From NCBI GenBank assembly GCA_934229785.1, contig CAKQEA010000007.1, positions 1 through 64,000 of the forward strand: a stretch of DNA of 64,000 nucleotides, written 5' to 3'. Positions within the stretch are counted from its first letter, which is position 1. Every line of letters starts with the position of its first letter. Below the pieces are notes generated by a model. That model had not been told where the DNA came from. It saw nothing but the letters and a program-made list of their open reading frames with translations, and did no database searches. Shown piece by piece: positions 18,742-28,396 of this stretch. Source of the DNA: an uncultured Anaeroplasmataceae bacterium. GTDB lineage: Bacteria; Bacillota_I; Bacilli_A; Acholeplasmatales; Anaeroplasmataceae. The position numbers and the translations under genes were made by a program.

Positions 18742-18773
18742 TCCCTTTTCTAATAAAAGGGAGTTTTTATTTT
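18742..18773 (+). terminator. Intrinsic terminator between convergent genes
   Basis: TCCCTTTT (18742-18749) pairs with AAAAGGGA (18755-18762), followed by TTTTTATTTT. It may also serve the minus-strand ORF, which ends at 18767. Confidence 0.85.
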
Positions 18774-18964
18774 CGGAAAAAGCTTCCAATATCATCTTTA
18801 TAGGTTGAAATTAAAAGAACTGCACACACAATAACAATTATTCCAGCTAAAAGTACTAAATTTGTAGTAGAAAAACAAAATATTGTAAGAAGAAGCTGAT
18901 ATACTAAAATAGTTATAAAGATTGTTTTGAAGTTTTCCTTTATAAAATTAAATAGATTAGAAAT
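18767..18964 (-). CDS. Small two-TM membrane protein with non-ATG (ATT) start, or decayed gene
   Basis: A minus-strand frame of 65 codons ends TAA at 18769-18767. It encodes a cationic N-terminus, two hydrophobic segments (TIFITILVYQLLLTIF and LVLLAGIIVIVCAVLLI) and a charged C-terminus ending SFFRK. No ATG, GTG or TTG opens it. The first usable codon is ATT at 18964, preceded by GGTGAT, the spacing used by many genes in this window, and by a TATAAT at 18984-18979. Either an ATT start is used or the start codon has mutated. The amino-acid pattern is too membrane-like to dismiss as chance, but it is unproven. Confidence 0.45.
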   Translation of the reverse strand: MSNLFNFIKENFKTIFITILVYQLLLTIFCFSTTNLVLLAGIIVIVCAVLLISTYKDDIGSFFRK

Positions 18965-19013
18965 AGTATCACCACTATATTATATGTTAATAGCCTAAAA
19001 AATGACTATTTTT

Positions 19014-19045
19014 TCTATTAAATTAAAAATGATTATTTTTAATTT
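19014..19045. repeat. AT-rich palindrome in the 18965-19154 gap
   Basis: AATTAAAAAT and ATTTTTAATT are separated by GATT, forming a 10-bp A/T stem. Apart from this and the flanking promoters I see nothing in the gap. Confidence 0.3.
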
Positions 19046-19154
19046 ATGTTTTTTGGCTAAATTGATATTTAATAAAATACATAAGTTTCAGTCTGAAAAA
19101 ATATAAATTATGTATTAATTAATAAATTATTTTACGTTTGGTTAAAATTTCCAG

Positions 19155-19183
19155 TTGAAATGGAAAAAAAATCGTAATATACT
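19155..19183 (+). promoter_or_regulatory. Promoter of the DUF4143 ATPase gene
   Basis: TTGAAA at 19155-19160, a 17-nt spacer and TATACT at 19178-19183. The predicted start of transcription (~19190) excludes the ATG at 19188 as translation start and leaves ATG 19200 with GGTGAT just upstream, an almost leaderless transcript. Confidence 0.7.
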
Positions 19184-19199
19184 ATAGATGGTGATATGT

Positions 19200-20432
19200 A
19201 TGATAAATAGAACAATAAAAGAATTTGTTTTAAAAAGCATAAAAAATAAGCCTGTAACCTTAATTACTGGGGCACGTCAAATTGGTAAATCTACATTATG
19301 CTATGAGATAAAAAAAGAACTAGGTTATAATTATGTCTCATTAGATAATATTCGAGAGCGTCAACAAGCTATTAGTGATCCAGAAATGTTTTTACAATTA
19401 CATTCTTGGCCTTTAATTATCGATGAAGTTCAGTATGCACCTAAGCTTTTTGAAGTTATTGAATCAATTGTGAATAATGAAAAGTTAGAAAATGGAAAAA
19501 ATTATGGCATGTATATTCTTACAGGATCTCAAGCCTATGAACTTATGAGTGGTGTTACAGAATCTTTAGCTGGAAGAGTATCGATTGTAAGAATGTCTCC
19601 TTTAAGTACTAGAGAAATTTTTGGTGTACTAGAAAAAAAGTTTGAGGTTGAACCTATAGAAATAGCGAAGAAAAGCAAAGATTTTAAATTAGAAGCCAAT
19701 GAATTGTATAAATTAATTGTTAAAGGAATGTATCCAGAAATTTATCAAAATGAAAATATAGATATAGATATGTTTTATTCAAATTATGTTGACACATATA
19801 TCGAGCGTGATGTTTCTAAGCTTATTTATTTAAAAGATAAATTAAAGTTTCAAAATTTTATGGAGTTACTAGCATCTCTTACCGGAGAAGAACTTGTATA
19901 TGATACTATTGCAAAAGCTGTTGGAGTAAAGATAGAAACAATAAAATCGTGGATAAGTGTATTGGTTGCTGGTGATATTATATATTTATTACAACCTTAC
20001 AATGAGTTATCAATGGTAAAAAGAATTGTAAAAAGACCAAAAATATATTTTTCAGATACTGGACTTGCTTGTTATTTGGCAAGACTAAATAATGATAATG
20101 TATTAAAAAATTCAATTTTTAAGGGGCGTTTTGTTGAAACGTATATTGTTAATGAAATAAGGAAGTCATTTAGAAATAATGGAATCAAAGAAAACTTTTA
20201 TTATTATAGAGATAATAAACAAAATGAAATAGATTTAGTTATTTTAGATGAAGGAATTCTTCATTTTGTAGAATGTAAATCAGGAGTTGATTTTGATAAA
20301 TCAGATGTTAAAGCATTTTCGAAATTAAATGATTCTAATTATAAAATTGGAAATTCATGCATTATTTGTAATACTACAGCTATATATAAAATAGATGAAG
20401 ATGTATATGCATTTCCAATCTCAGGTATTTAA
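19200..20432 (+). CDS. AAA ATPase with DUF4143 (COG1373 family)
   Basis: A 410-residue ATPase. Walker A is GARQIGKST near residues 24-32, Walker B is LIIDEVQYAP, and YILTGSQ is the sensor segment. The C-terminal DUF4143-type region contains FSDTGLACYL and a PD-(D/E)xK-like core, NEIDLVI then VECKSG. These proteins are widespread in accessory positions of bacteria and archaea and their role is unclear; toxin-antitoxin or DNA-related functions have been proposed. It is monocistronic with its own promoter and terminator, which fits an accessory gene. Confidence 0.8.
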   Translation: MINRTIKEFVLKSIKNKPVTLITGARQIGKSTLCYEIKKELGYNYVSLDNIRERQQAISDPEMFLQLHSWPLIIDEVQYAPKLFEVIESIVNNEKLENGKNYGMYILTGSQAYELMSGVTESLAGRVSIVRMSPLSTREIFGVLEKKFEVEPIEIAKKSKDFKLEANELYKLIVKGMYPEIYQNENIDIDMFYSNYVDTYIERDVSKLIYLKDKLKFQNFMELLASLTGEELVYDTIAKAVGVKIETIKSWISVLVAGDIIYLLQPYNELSMVKRIVKRPKIYFSDTGLACYLARLNNDNVLKNSIFKGRFVETYIVNEIRKSFRNNGIKENFYYYRDNKQNEIDLVILDEGILHFVECKSGVDFDKSDVKAFSKLNDSNYKIGNSCIICNTTAIYKIDEDVYAFPISGI

Positions 20433-20460
20433 TGTTAAGATAACACAATTATTATTTTTA

Positions 20461-20493
20461 AGCTAAGTCATTAATTTAGACTTGGCTTTTTTT
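20461..20493 (+). terminator. Intrinsic terminator
   Basis: AGCTAAGTC (20461-20469) pairs with GACTTGGCT (20479-20487, one G-U), followed by seven Ts. Confidence 0.85.
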
Positions 20494-20617
20494 AAGAATG
20501 AGATTATAGTAATTACTGTAAAAAATATAAAGTTAGATTTGTATTTTAAAAAAGTTTTAATATGTACAAAAATAAAAATAAAATAAAAAAATGATAAACA
20601 CAAAGATGGTGAAAAAA

Positions 20618-20646
20618 TTGACATATTCATAAATGTAGGTTATAAT
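20618..20646 (+). promoter_or_regulatory. Consensus promoter of glyQS
   Basis: TTGACA at 20618-20623, a 17-nt spacer and TATAAT at 20641-20646, both perfect consensus. The ~30-nt leader is too short for a T-box. TAGGAGGT precedes ATG 20684. Confidence 0.9.
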
Positions 20647-20683
20647 AATAAAATGGAAATTGTTCGGTAGGAGGTACTGATTT

Positions 20684-22063
20684 ATGCAAAAAATTACACT
20701 TGAAGGCTTAGTTGCTTTCTTAAAAGAACAAGGATTTGTATTCCAAGGTAGCGAAATTTATGGAGGTTTAGCTAATGCGTGGGATTATGGTCCTTTAGGA
20801 GTTGAATTAAAAAATAATATTAAGCAGGCTTGGTGGAAAAAGTTTGTTAGAGAAAGTAAATATAATGTTGGACTAGATTCTGCAATTTTAATGAATCGTG
20901 AGGTATGGGTTGCCTCAGGCCATATTGGTTCTTTCTCTGATCCACTTGTTGACTGTAAGAAGTGTCATTCACGTTTTAGAGCTGATAAGCTTATTGAGGA
21001 TTTTACTCATGGCGAGATTACTGGTGATGGAATGTCAAATGAGGCTTTGTCAAAATATTTAATTGATAATAAGATTACATGCCCTGTTTGTGGTGCTTTA
21101 GATTATACTGATATTCGTCAATTTAATTTAATGTTTAAGACTCATATGGGTGTCGTTGAAGATGCAAAGACTGAGGTTTATTTAAGACCTGAAACAGCTC
21201 AAGGTATTTTTGTTAACTTTAAAAATGTTCAAAGAACAACAAGAAAGAAGCTTCCTTTTGGTATCGGACAAATTGGTAAGAGCTTCCGTAATGAAATCAC
21301 ACCTGGTAATTTTATTTTTAGAACTAGAGAATTTGAACAAATGGAGCTTGAATTCTTCTGTAAGCCTGGTAGTGAGATAGAGTGGTTTAATTATTGGAGA
21401 AGCTACTGTATGGAATTTTTACATAGTATTGGTGTTGATGCAAATAAGCTTCGTTTCCGTGATCATGAAAAGGAAGAATTATCATTCTATTCAAATGCTA
21501 CTACTGATATTGAATTTGATTTCCCTTGGGGCTTTGGTGAGCTTTGGGGAATTGCTAGCCGTACAAATTATGATTTAAATGCACATCAAAATCACTCAAA
21601 AGAGAATTTGGAATATTTAGATCCTGAGGATAATTCTAAATATTTACCATACGTTGTTGAGCCATCTGTTGGTGTTGAGCGTATGTTACTTTCTGTTTTA
21701 TTTAGTGCCTATGATGAAGAGGTTAATGAAAAAGGAGATAAGAGAGTTGTATTAAGATTACATCCTGCTTTGGCTCCATACAAGGTTGCAGTATTACCTT
21801 TAATTAAGAAAAATCATGCTGATAAGGCAAATGAAGTATATGACAAGCTTACACGTCACTTCAGTTGTGTTTATGATGAAACAGCAAATATTGGTAAACG
21901 TTATAGACGTCAGGATGCAATTGGTACTCCATATTGTATTTGTGTTGATGATAATACATTGCAAAACAATACAGTAACTATACGTGATCGTGATACTATG
22001 GAGCAAATAACTTTATCAATTGATGAGGCTATTTCATATATTGAATCAAAGTTAGAGTTTTAA
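20684..22063 (+). CDS. glyQS: Glycyl-tRNA synthetase, single-chain class II
   Basis: A 459-residue homodimeric-type glycyl-tRNA synthetase. Class II motif 2 (SFRNEITP ... [10 protein letters not shown]) and motif 3 (SVGVERML) are present. A four-cysteine zinc element (CKKCH near 90 and CPVCG near 147) is intact. The C-terminal anticodon-binding domain begins near [14 protein letters not shown]. This is the alpha2 enzyme, not the alpha2beta2 type with separate glyQ and glyS. A strong promoter precedes it and the dnaG promoter follows within 30 nt. Confidence 0.95.
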   Translation: MQKITLEGLVAFLKEQGFVFQGSEIYGGLANAWDYGPLGVELKNNIKQAWWKKFVRESKYNVGLDSAILMNREVWVASGHIGSFSDPLVDCKKCHSRFRADKLIEDFTHGEITGDGMSNEALSKYLIDNKITCPVCGALDYTDIRQFNLMFKTHMGVVEDAKTEVYLRPETAQGIFVNFKNVQRTTRKKLPFGIGQIGKSFRNEITPGNFIFRTREFEQMELEFFCKPGSEIEWFNYWRSYCMEFLHSIGVDANKLRFRDHEKEELSFYSNATTDIEFDFPWGFGELWGIASRTNYDLNAHQNHSKENLEYLDPEDNSKYLPYVVEPSVGVERMLLSVLFSAYDEEVNEKGDKRVVLRLHPALAPYKVAVLPLIKKNHADKANEVYDKLTRHFSCVYDETANIGKRYRRQDAIGTPYCICVDDNTLQNNTVTIRDRDTMEQITLSIDEAISYIESKLEF

Positions 22064-22064
22064 T

Positions 22065-22093
22065 TTGAATTAGTTTTATTAAAAAAATATAAT
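22065..22093 (+). promoter_or_regulatory. Promoter of dnaG-rpoD-trmK
   Basis: TTGAAT at 22065-22070, a 17-nt spacer and TATAAT at 22088-22093, directly after the glyQS stop. Confidence 0.75.
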
Positions 22094-22118
22094 ATAAGTT
22101 TTAAAAGGGGTGGTTTAA

Positions 22119-23969
22119 TTGGCAAGTCATGAGGAAATAGAACAGCTTATTGAAGCTACTGATATTGTTTCCTTAGTAGAAGGCTATGGCATTAAGCTAA
22201 CCAAGCAAGGAAAAAACTATAAAGGATTATGTCCATTTCATAGTGAAAAAACTTCGTCATTTGTTGTAAGCCCAGAGAAAAAGCTTGCTCACTGCTTTGG
22301 TTGTAGTGGTGGAGGAGATCCTATCAAGTTTGTTATGCAAATTGAAAATGTTGATTTTAATCGTGCACTTGAAATTTTAGCAAGTAAGGTTGGATTTAAG
22401 CTTTCTTCTACATCAAAGACTAATAAGCCTAATCCTTTGACAAAATATTATAATATAATGCAAACATCTCAAGCATTTTACAAAAAATATTTGGAAAATA
22501 CTAAGGATGGATTAGAAGCTTTAGAATATTTGCATAAAAGAGGCTTAGATGATGAAACAATAGAATTGTTTGGTATAGGTCTTGCCCCTAAAAATTCAAA
22601 CTCGTTGTATCAGGTTTTAAAGGAGTCTAATTATTTAGAACTTGATATGGCAGATGTAGGACTTATAGATAAGTCTGAAAAGGGATATTATGATTTATTT
22701 ACTAAAAGAATTATGTTTCCAGTTTATAATGAGGATGGAAATGTAGTTGCATATAGTGGAAGAATTTTTAATAATCCTGATAAGAGTCAACCCAAATATG
22801 TTAACTCAAGAGAAACAATAATTTTTAAAAAAAGAGAAGCTTTATTTAATATTTGGCATGCCAAAGGTGAAATTTTAAAGAAAAAAAGAGTTATCTTACA
22901 TGAAGGACAAATGGATGTTATCGCTTCATTTAGGAGTGGTTTAAAAGAAGCTGTTTGTTCTATGGGAACGGCACTTACTTTGGAACAAGCTAAAATATTA
23001 AAAAAATATACTGACCATGTAATTATTTGTTATGATGGTGATAGTGCTGGTGTTCATGCTTCAATGAAGGCAATTAAAATATTTGAAAGCCTTAATTTTA
23101 AAATTCATTTAGTTTTACTTCCAAATGGAATGGATCCTGATGAATTTGTTTTGAAGAATGGGCCTGAGGCTTATGTTAAATATTTTGAAGAAAATATGAT
23201 TGATTCACTAGCTTATTCATTTGAACAAGCAATTTTAAATAAGAATTTAAGTGATGATAATGTTAAAAAGGAAGTTCAAAGAGAGGTTTTTGATTTACTT
23301 TTATCTAAAAATAGTTTAACAGATGAGGAAGTATATTTAGATAAGCTAGCTAATGCTTTAGGCGTAAGCTATAATGCTTTAGCTTTGGAATATAATGCTC
23401 TTAAAAAGAGTAACTATAATCGTAATAATCAAAATGTAAATAATGAATTTTATTTAGAATATAATCATTATAATGAATATCAGCCTTATGAATCAGAGAT
23501 TGTACCAAGTGTAGTAATTAGTCCAAAGGAAAACAAATATGAGGCAAGATTATTTATTTATGCTCGTTCCTCTAAAGAAAAGGCGTTATACATAGATAAA
23601 ATGTTAAATGATAGGATGGATGGCTTGTCACAAGCTAATCAGCTTCTTTGGATTAAACTTATTAATGATTATTATGAGCAAAATAATATATTTAGTGAAC
23701 AAAGCTTTGTTCAAAGCTTAAGTGATGAAGACTATAAGCAATATTTAAGGATAGTTGAGGCGGTTGAGGGAGATGCTACTCCTTATACTGATGAGGACTT
23801 AAATGATTGTTTGGAAAAAATGAAGTCTGTTAAATTTTCAAAAAGAAATGAAAAAATAACTGAAGATATTATAAAAGAAAGTAATGATGATAAAATAAAG
23901 TCATTACTTGCTGAAAAATTTAAAAATAAACGTCAACAAAATGACCTTAAGATTAAGAGGAGGAAGTAA
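22119..23969 (+). CDS. dnaG: DNA primase DnaG
   Basis: A 616-residue primase. The zinc-binding domain (CPFH ... CFGC near residues 40-65), the RNA polymerase core and the TOPRIM segment (LHEGQMDVIAS, then YDGDSAG) are all present. The start is TTG at 22119 with AGGGGTGG upstream; this gives the usual N-terminus (EEIEQLIEATDIVSLV) and no better ATG exists. It is followed after 3 nt by rpoD, the conserved Firmicutes macromolecular-synthesis arrangement without rpsU. Confidence 0.95.
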   Translation: MASHEEIEQLIEATDIVSLVEGYGIKLTKQGKNYKGLCPFHSEKTSSFVVSPEKKLAHCFGCSGGGDPIKFVMQIENVDFNRALEILASKVGFKLSSTSKTNKPNPLTKYYNIMQTSQAFYKKYLENTKDGLEALEYLHKRGLDDETIELFGIGLAPKNSNSLYQVLKESNYLELDMADVGLIDKSEKGYYDLFTKRIMFPVYNEDGNVVAYSGRIFNNPDKSQPKYVNSRETIIFKKREALFNIWHAKGEILKKKRVILHEGQMDVIASFRSGLKEAVCSMGTALTLEQAKILKKYTDHVIICYDGDSAGVHASMKAIKIFESLNFKIHLVLLPNGMDPDEFVLKNGPEAYVKYFEENMIDSLAYSFEQAILNKNLSDDNVKKEVQREVFDLLLSKNSLTDEEVYLDKLANALGVSYNALALEYNALKKSNYNRNNQNVNNEFYLEYNHYNEYQPYESEIVPSVVISPKENKYEARLFIYARSSKEKALYIDKMLNDRMDGLSQANQLLWIKLINDYYEQNNIFSEQSFVQSLSDEDYKQYLRIVEAVEGDATPYTDEDLNDCLEKMKSVKFSKRNEKITEDIIKESNDDKIKSLLAEKFKNKRQQNDLKIKRRK

Positions 23970-23972
23970 ATA

Positions 23973-25166
23973 ATGGAAATTGAAGTTGCTATTAAAGAAT
24001 TAACGGAATTAGGTAAGAAAAACCAAGGCTTTGTTACTATTAGTGATGTATTGAAATATTGTAAAGAAGATAGTGATGAATATGATGCAATTGAAAAGGC
24101 CTTAACTGAACAAGAAATTGATATTGTTGCAAATGATGGTAATCAAGATGAATTTGATATGCCTGAAGGTGAGCCTAATTTAACTGAAGTTGAAGAAGTT
24201 GATATTTCTACATTTGACCAGCTTCCTGCATCTGTTAAGGTTGACGACCCTGTTCGTATGTATTTAAAGGAAATAGGTAATATTCAGTTACTTACATTAG
24301 ATGAGGAAACAGAGCTTGCTAAGCAAATTGTTGCAGGACGTGAGGCTAAGGAGAAGCTTCAAAAGATTGAAAATGATGATCAAAATACTGTATCAGCTGA
24401 GGAATATGAGGAGTTACTTGATATATCTGAGCGTGCAGATGTTGCAAAGGATAAGCTTGTTAATGCCAATTTACGTTTGGTTGTTTCTATTGCTAAGCGT
24501 TATTTAGGTAGAGGATTACAATTCCTTGATTTAATTCAAGAAGGAAATATGGGTTTAATTAAGGCTGTTGATAAATTTGATTACAATAAGGGATATAAGT
24601 TTTCAACTTATGCAACATGGTGGATTCGTCAGGCAATCACTAGAGCAGTAGCTGATCAAGCAAGAACAATTCGTATTCCTGTTCATATGGTTGAAACTAT
24701 AAATAAGCTTGTTCGTGTTCAAAGACAATTAGTTCAGGAATTATCTCGTGAGCCTACTCCAGAGGAGGTTGCTGAACGTATGGAAATTTCAGTTGAAAAG
24801 GTTCAGCAAATTCAAAAGATTGCTCAGGAGCCAATTTCTCTTGAATCACCAGTTGGTGAAGAAGAGGATTCTTCTTTAGGAGATTTCATTTCAGATCCAC
24901 ATGCTCTAGATCCATATGAGTATACTGCTAAGATGAAGTTAAGAGAAGAGCTAGATTCTGTTTTGGCTACTTTAACTGAACGTGAGGAAAGAGTGCTTCG
25001 TCTTCGTTTTGGTTTGATTGATGGTCGTCAAAGAACTCTTGAAGAGGTTGGACGTGAGTTTAATGTCACTAGAGAGCGTATTCGTCAGATTGAGGCTAAG
25101 GCATTAAGAAAGCTTAAACATCCATCAAGAAGTCGTAAGCTTAAGGATTTTATGGTTAAACACTGA
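23973..25166 (+). CDS. rpoD: Primary sigma factor RpoD/SigA
   Basis: A 397-residue sigma-70 factor. Region 1.1-like sequence occupies the first ~80 residues. Region 1.2 begins [11 protein letters not shown], region 2 contains [18 protein letters not shown] and the promoter-melting [13 protein letters not shown], and region 4 has the -35-binding helix [25 protein letters not shown] lies upstream at the dnaG end. It accounts for the TTGACA/TATAAT-type promoters found across the window. Codon choice is that of a well-expressed gene. Confidence 0.96.
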   Translation: MEIEVAIKELTELGKKNQGFVTISDVLKYCKEDSDEYDAIEKALTEQEIDIVANDGNQDEFDMPEGEPNLTEVEEVDISTFDQLPASVKVDDPVRMYLKEIGNIQLLTLDEETELAKQIVAGREAKEKLQKIENDDQNTVSAEEYEELLDISERADVAKDKLVNANLRLVVSIAKRYLGRGLQFLDLIQEGNMGLIKAVDKFDYNKGYKFSTYATWWIRQAITRAVADQARTIRIPVHMVETINKLVRVQRQLVQELSREPTPEEVAERMEISVEKVQQIQKIAQEPISLESPVGEEEDSSLGDFISDPHALDPYEYTAKMKLREELDSVLATLTEREERVLRLRFGLIDGRQRTLEEVGREFNVTRERIRQIEAKALRKLKHPSRSRKLKDFMVKH

Positions 25167-25168
25167 TT

Positions 25169-25819
25169 ATGAATAGAATTACTTTACTTGCTTCCCAATG
25201 CTTGGGAAGCAATATTGTTTGTGATGTTGGATGTGATCATGGTTATGTTTTAATTGAAGCAATAAAAAACTATGGTGTTAGTCATGGGATTGCCTCAGAT
25301 GTTGCTATGGGGCCTTTAGCTTCAGCAAGAAAAAATATAATTGCAAATAAGCTTTCTGATAAAATTGATGTTGTGTTATCTGATGGTTTAAAAAATGTAT
25401 GTGCTGATTTTGATACAGTAATTATTGCTGGAATGGGTGGAAGTCTTATTGTTGATATTTTAGCTAGTTCATTTGAAAAAATAAAAGGTAAGAAATTAAT
25501 TTTGCAACCTAATAATGATAGATGTAAAGTAAGAAGCTTCTTAAATAATAATGGTTTTATCATAAGTGATGAGTTTTCTATAATTGATTCAAATAAATAT
25601 TATGAAATTTTAGTGTTTAATGAAGGGGATAGAAAATATAATGAGTATGAACTAAAATATGGTCCTATTTTATTAAAGAAAAAAGAAGAAGCTTTTATTT
25701 CTCATTATAAAAAAATAGAGGATAATATTAAATCCTATATTGAAAAAATGACAAATTGTAAAATGAAAAATGAAAAGCTATTAGAACTTAAGGAAGTAAA
25801 AGGTGTATTATATGAATAA
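25169..25819 (+). CDS. trmK: tRNA (adenine22-N1)-methyltransferase TrmK
   Basis: A 216-residue SAM-dependent methyltransferase. The N-terminus MNRITLLASQCLG leads into motif I (VCDVGCDHGY), then SDVAMGPLASA and the motif IV segment IIAGMGG. This family methylates A22 of tRNA. It sits 2 nt after rpoD, matching Bacillus gene order. Its end overlaps the next gene by 8 nt. Bacillus has nif3-like yqfO next; here that position holds a hydrolase. Confidence 0.92.
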   Translation: MNRITLLASQCLGSNIVCDVGCDHGYVLIEAIKNYGVSHGIASDVAMGPLASARKNIIANKLSDKIDVVLSDGLKNVCADFDTVIIAGMGGSLIVDILASSFEKIKGKKLILQPNNDRCKVRSFLNNNGFIISDEFSIIDSNKYYEILVFNEGDRKYNEYELKYGPILLKKKEEAFISHYKKIEDNIKSYIEKMTNCKMKNEKLLELKEVKGVLYE

Positions 25820-26564
25820 AAAGTATATTTTAAATACGGCAAATTATTATACTGAGTATTTTGTTGATGATATTAAAAGAACTACTATTGTTGTTTCTCC
25901 TGGTGGAGGTTATTTATATACGTCACCTAGAGAGTCTATGCCTGTTAGTAATGTTTTTAATAAGCTTGGCTATCATGTTGTAGTTGTAAATTATCGTGAA
26001 ACAAAGGATGAATCCTATCCAAAAACTGCCAAGTATTTAGCTTATGTGCTAAGTGAGCTAAAGAAAAATTCTAAAGTTGGCTATATTGTTGGATTAGGCT
26101 TTTCAGCTGGTGGACATAATATGCTTGAGGTTGCTCTACATGAAAATATATATAATGTTAAGCTTGATTTATTAATGCTTGGCTACCCGGTTGTTACTAC
26201 GGATAATAGATATTGGCATGAAGGATCATTTAAAAATTTATTACATGATGATTTTGGTAATGAAAAATTACTTAAACGACTTTCTTTAGAAAATGAGGTT
26301 ACATCAAGTGCTCCTGATTTATTTTTATGGGGAACATTTACTGATGAATCAGTCGATGTTATGAATTCATTATTGCTAATGGAAGCATATAAGAAGAATG
26401 GTTGTAATTGTGAATATCATTGCTTTCCTATGGGAGGACATGGCTTAAGTGTATCAAACGATGAATCTAGCGAAGGAAATGCATTAAAGAAGAATGATTA
26501 TATAGCAAGATGGACTGATTTTGCAGATGCGTGGATCAAAAATAAGCTTAAAAAAGAATTCTAA
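25812..26564 (+). CDS. Alpha/beta hydrolase, BD-FAE/esterase-lipase-like
   Basis: A 250-residue alpha/beta hydrolase. VVSPGGGYLYTS is the oxyanion strand-turn, GFSAGGH carries the nucleophilic serine near residue 96, and the catalytic Asp and His are likely in FTDESVDV and the GGHGLS segment. The pattern is that of acetyl-esterase or small-ester hydrolases such as xylan or acyl-sugar deacetylases. An in-frame TTG/ATG lies just upstream; ATG 25812 follows AAAGGTG. It is the last gene of the dnaG operon and has a terminator. Confidence 0.8.
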   Translation: MNKKYILNTANYYTEYFVDDIKRTTIVVSPGGGYLYTSPRESMPVSNVFNKLGYHVVVVNYRETKDESYPKTAKYLAYVLSELKKNSKVGYIVGLGFSAGGHNMLEVALHENIYNVKLDLLMLGYPVVTTDNRYWHEGSFKNLLHDDFGNEKLLKRLSLENEVTSSAPDLFLWGTFTDESVDVMNSLLLMEAYKKNGCNCEYHCFPMGGHGLSVSNDESSEGNALKKNDYIARWTDFADAWIKNKLKKEF

Positions 26565-26580
26565 GAGGAATTCTTTTTTT
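26551..26580 (+). terminator. Intrinsic terminator
   Basis: AAAGAATTC (26553-26561) pairs with GAATTCTTT (26568-26576) and runs into seven Ts. Confidence 0.85.
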
Positions 26581-26607
26581 GAATATGTTTATAATTTGGT
26601 ATATAAT
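26579..26607 (+). promoter_or_regulatory. Promoter of nrnA-pflA
   Basis: TTGAAT at 26579-26584 starts inside the terminator T-run, followed by a 17-nt spacer and TATAAT at 26602-26607. The ~100-nt leader contains a small ATTACA/TGTAAT inverted repeat (26631-26649). Confidence 0.75.
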
Positions 26608-26711
26608 AAGATGAAGACTTTAAATAATAGGATTACAAGTTGATTGTAATTTTATTAAGCTAATGGTTATAATTTAACTTGTATTTAAAATTATTAGATT
26701 TTGGAGGAAGT

Positions 26712-27653
26712 ATGGAAGATAAATTATTTTCTAAGATTAAAGAATATGATACTATTATCATTCATAGACATTCTAGAGCTGATTTAGATGCTTTGGGAAG
26801 CCAAATTGGACTTAAAAAAACATTACAATATGCATATCCTAATAAAAAAATTTATGCAGTTGGAGATGCTTCAAGAAAGTATTCCTTTATTGGGGGTATG
26901 GATTTAATAGAAGATAATGTTTATGAAAATGCACTTTCAATTATTGTTGATGTTGCAGTTAGTAATATGGTTTCAGATGATAGATATAAACTAGCTCGTG
27001 AGATATTTGTTATAGATCATCATAAAAATGATTGTGATTTTACAGAAAATCACTTATGTGATACATCAAGAGTTGCTGCTGCAGAATATATTACGTATTT
27101 ACTTTTAAAACATGGTTATACTATTCCTGGGGATGCAGCAACTGCGTTATATGGTGGTATTGTTACAGATAGTGGAAGATTTTTATATGGTGAAAAGCTT
27201 GAAGAGAGCTTACTTATTGCTTCAAAACTTGTTTCATTTGGGGCAAATCCTAAATATATATACGACAATATTTACGTTGAATCGATTGAAAGTCGTCAAA
27301 TGAAAAACTATTTTTCAAATCGTTTTGAGGTTATAGGTGGCGTTGCTTATTTAAAGAACGGACCTGAGGTTTTTCAAAAATTTAACGTTGAATTTAATGA
27401 TATTTCTCGCGGCATGCTGTCAGTAATGTCTGGAATTAGCGAAATTGAGATTTGGTTAAATTTTACCTATGATTTAGGAAAAGATGCAGTAATAGGTGAA
27501 TTTAGAAGCAGAAGTATTTCAATCGTTGATATTGCTAAAAAATATGGCGGTGGAGGTCATGATTTAGCTTGTGGAGCAACTCTTAAGGATTGGAATGAGG
27601 TTGATCTTGTTATTAACGATTTTGTTGAATTACTTAAATTGGAGGATAGATGA
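26712..27653 (+). CDS. nrnA: DHH/DHHA1 oligoribonuclease NrnA
   Basis: A 313-residue DHH phosphoesterase. The motifs are HRHSRADLDALGS near residues 17-29, DVAVSN, the DHH triad VIDHHKND near 100, TDSGRF, and the DHHA1 glycine-rich GGGGHDLACGA near the C-terminus. NrnA degrades nano-RNA and dephosphorylates pAp. A TTG-type start at 26679 is in frame, but ATG 26712 has TGGAGG upstream. The gene overlaps pflA by 4 nt (ATGATGA). Confidence 0.88.
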   Translation: MEDKLFSKIKEYDTIIIHRHSRADLDALGSQIGLKKTLQYAYPNKKIYAVGDASRKYSFIGGMDLIEDNVYENALSIIVDVAVSNMVSDDRYKLAREIFVIDHHKNDCDFTENHLCDTSRVAAAEYITYLLLKHGYTIPGDAATALYGGIVTDSGRFLYGEKLEESLLIASKLVSFGANPKYIYDNIYVESIESRQMKNYFSNRFEVIGGVAYLKNGPEVFQKFNVEFNDISRGMLSVMSGISEIEIWLNFTYDLGKDAVIGEFRSRSISIVDIAKKYGGGGHDLACGATLKDWNEVDLVINDFVELLKLEDR

Positions 27654-28396
27654 TGATTGGTAAGATTCATTCATTTTTTGCTGGTGGTACAGTTGATGGA
27701 CCTGGTATAAGGTTTGTAATATTTTTAAAGGGATGCCCTATGAGATGCTTATATTGCCATAATCCTGACACTTGGACTCAAGAGGGAGCAATGGAATATA
27801 GTGTTGACGATGTTGTAAATGAAGCACTAAAATATCGTGGTTATTTTTCAACTGGTGGTGGGGTAACTGTTAGTGGCGGAGAGCCTATGCTTCAAATTGA
27901 TTTTTTAATTGAATTATTTAAAAAATTAAAGCAAAATAAGGTTCATACTGCTTGTGATACCTCAGGTGTTATGTTTAATCCTAATAATAAAGAATATATG
28001 TCAAAGGTTAATGAGTTAATAAAATATACTGATTTATTTTTACTAGATATTAAACATATTAATAATGAGGAGCACATTAAGCTTACAGGACAGCCAAATA
28101 CGAATATTTTAGCATTTGCAAGGTATTTATCAGATAATTCTAAGCATATGTGGATTCGTCATGTATTGGTTCCAACTATTACATTAAATGATAAATATTT
28201 AAAAGAGACAAAGGAATTTATAGATACATTAAATTGTGTTGATAAGGTTGAAATTTTACCATATCATACAATGGGAAAGGTAAAATACGATAATCTTGGT
28301 ATGAAATATCCACTTGAAGGAATTGAGCCACCTACAAAAGAAGAGGTTCGCCATGCTAAAGAGTTATTAGGGGTAATAAAAAATGCAGCTAAATGA
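27650..28396 (+). CDS. pflA: Pyruvate formate-lyase activating enzyme
   Basis: A 248-residue radical-SAM activase. The iron-sulfur ligand motif CPMRCLYC lies near residues 29-36, followed by TGGGVTVSGGEPMLQ and the LLDIKHI segment. It installs the glycyl radical on pyruvate formate-lyase, encoded just downstream. Two tandem ATGs are possible (27650, 27653). It overlaps the thioredoxin-like gene by 14 nt, so activase and thioredoxin-like protein are co-translated. Confidence 0.93.
   Translation: MMIGKIHSFFAGGTVDGPGIRFVIFLKGCPMRCLYCHNPDTWTQEGAMEYSVDDVVNEALKYRGYFSTGGGVTVSGGEPMLQIDFLIELFKKLKQNKVHTACDTSGVMFNPNNKEYMSKVNELIKYTDLFLLDIKHINNEEHIKLTGQPNTNILAFARYLSDNSKHMWIRHVLVPTITLNDKYLKETKEFIDTLNCVDKVEILPYHTMGKVKYDNLGMKYPLEGIEPPTKEEVRHAKELLGVIKNAAK

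Noticed and set aside
20647..20683. T-box leader in front of glyQS
   Set aside because: The promoter leaves only ~30 nt of leader and none of the T-box motifs are present.
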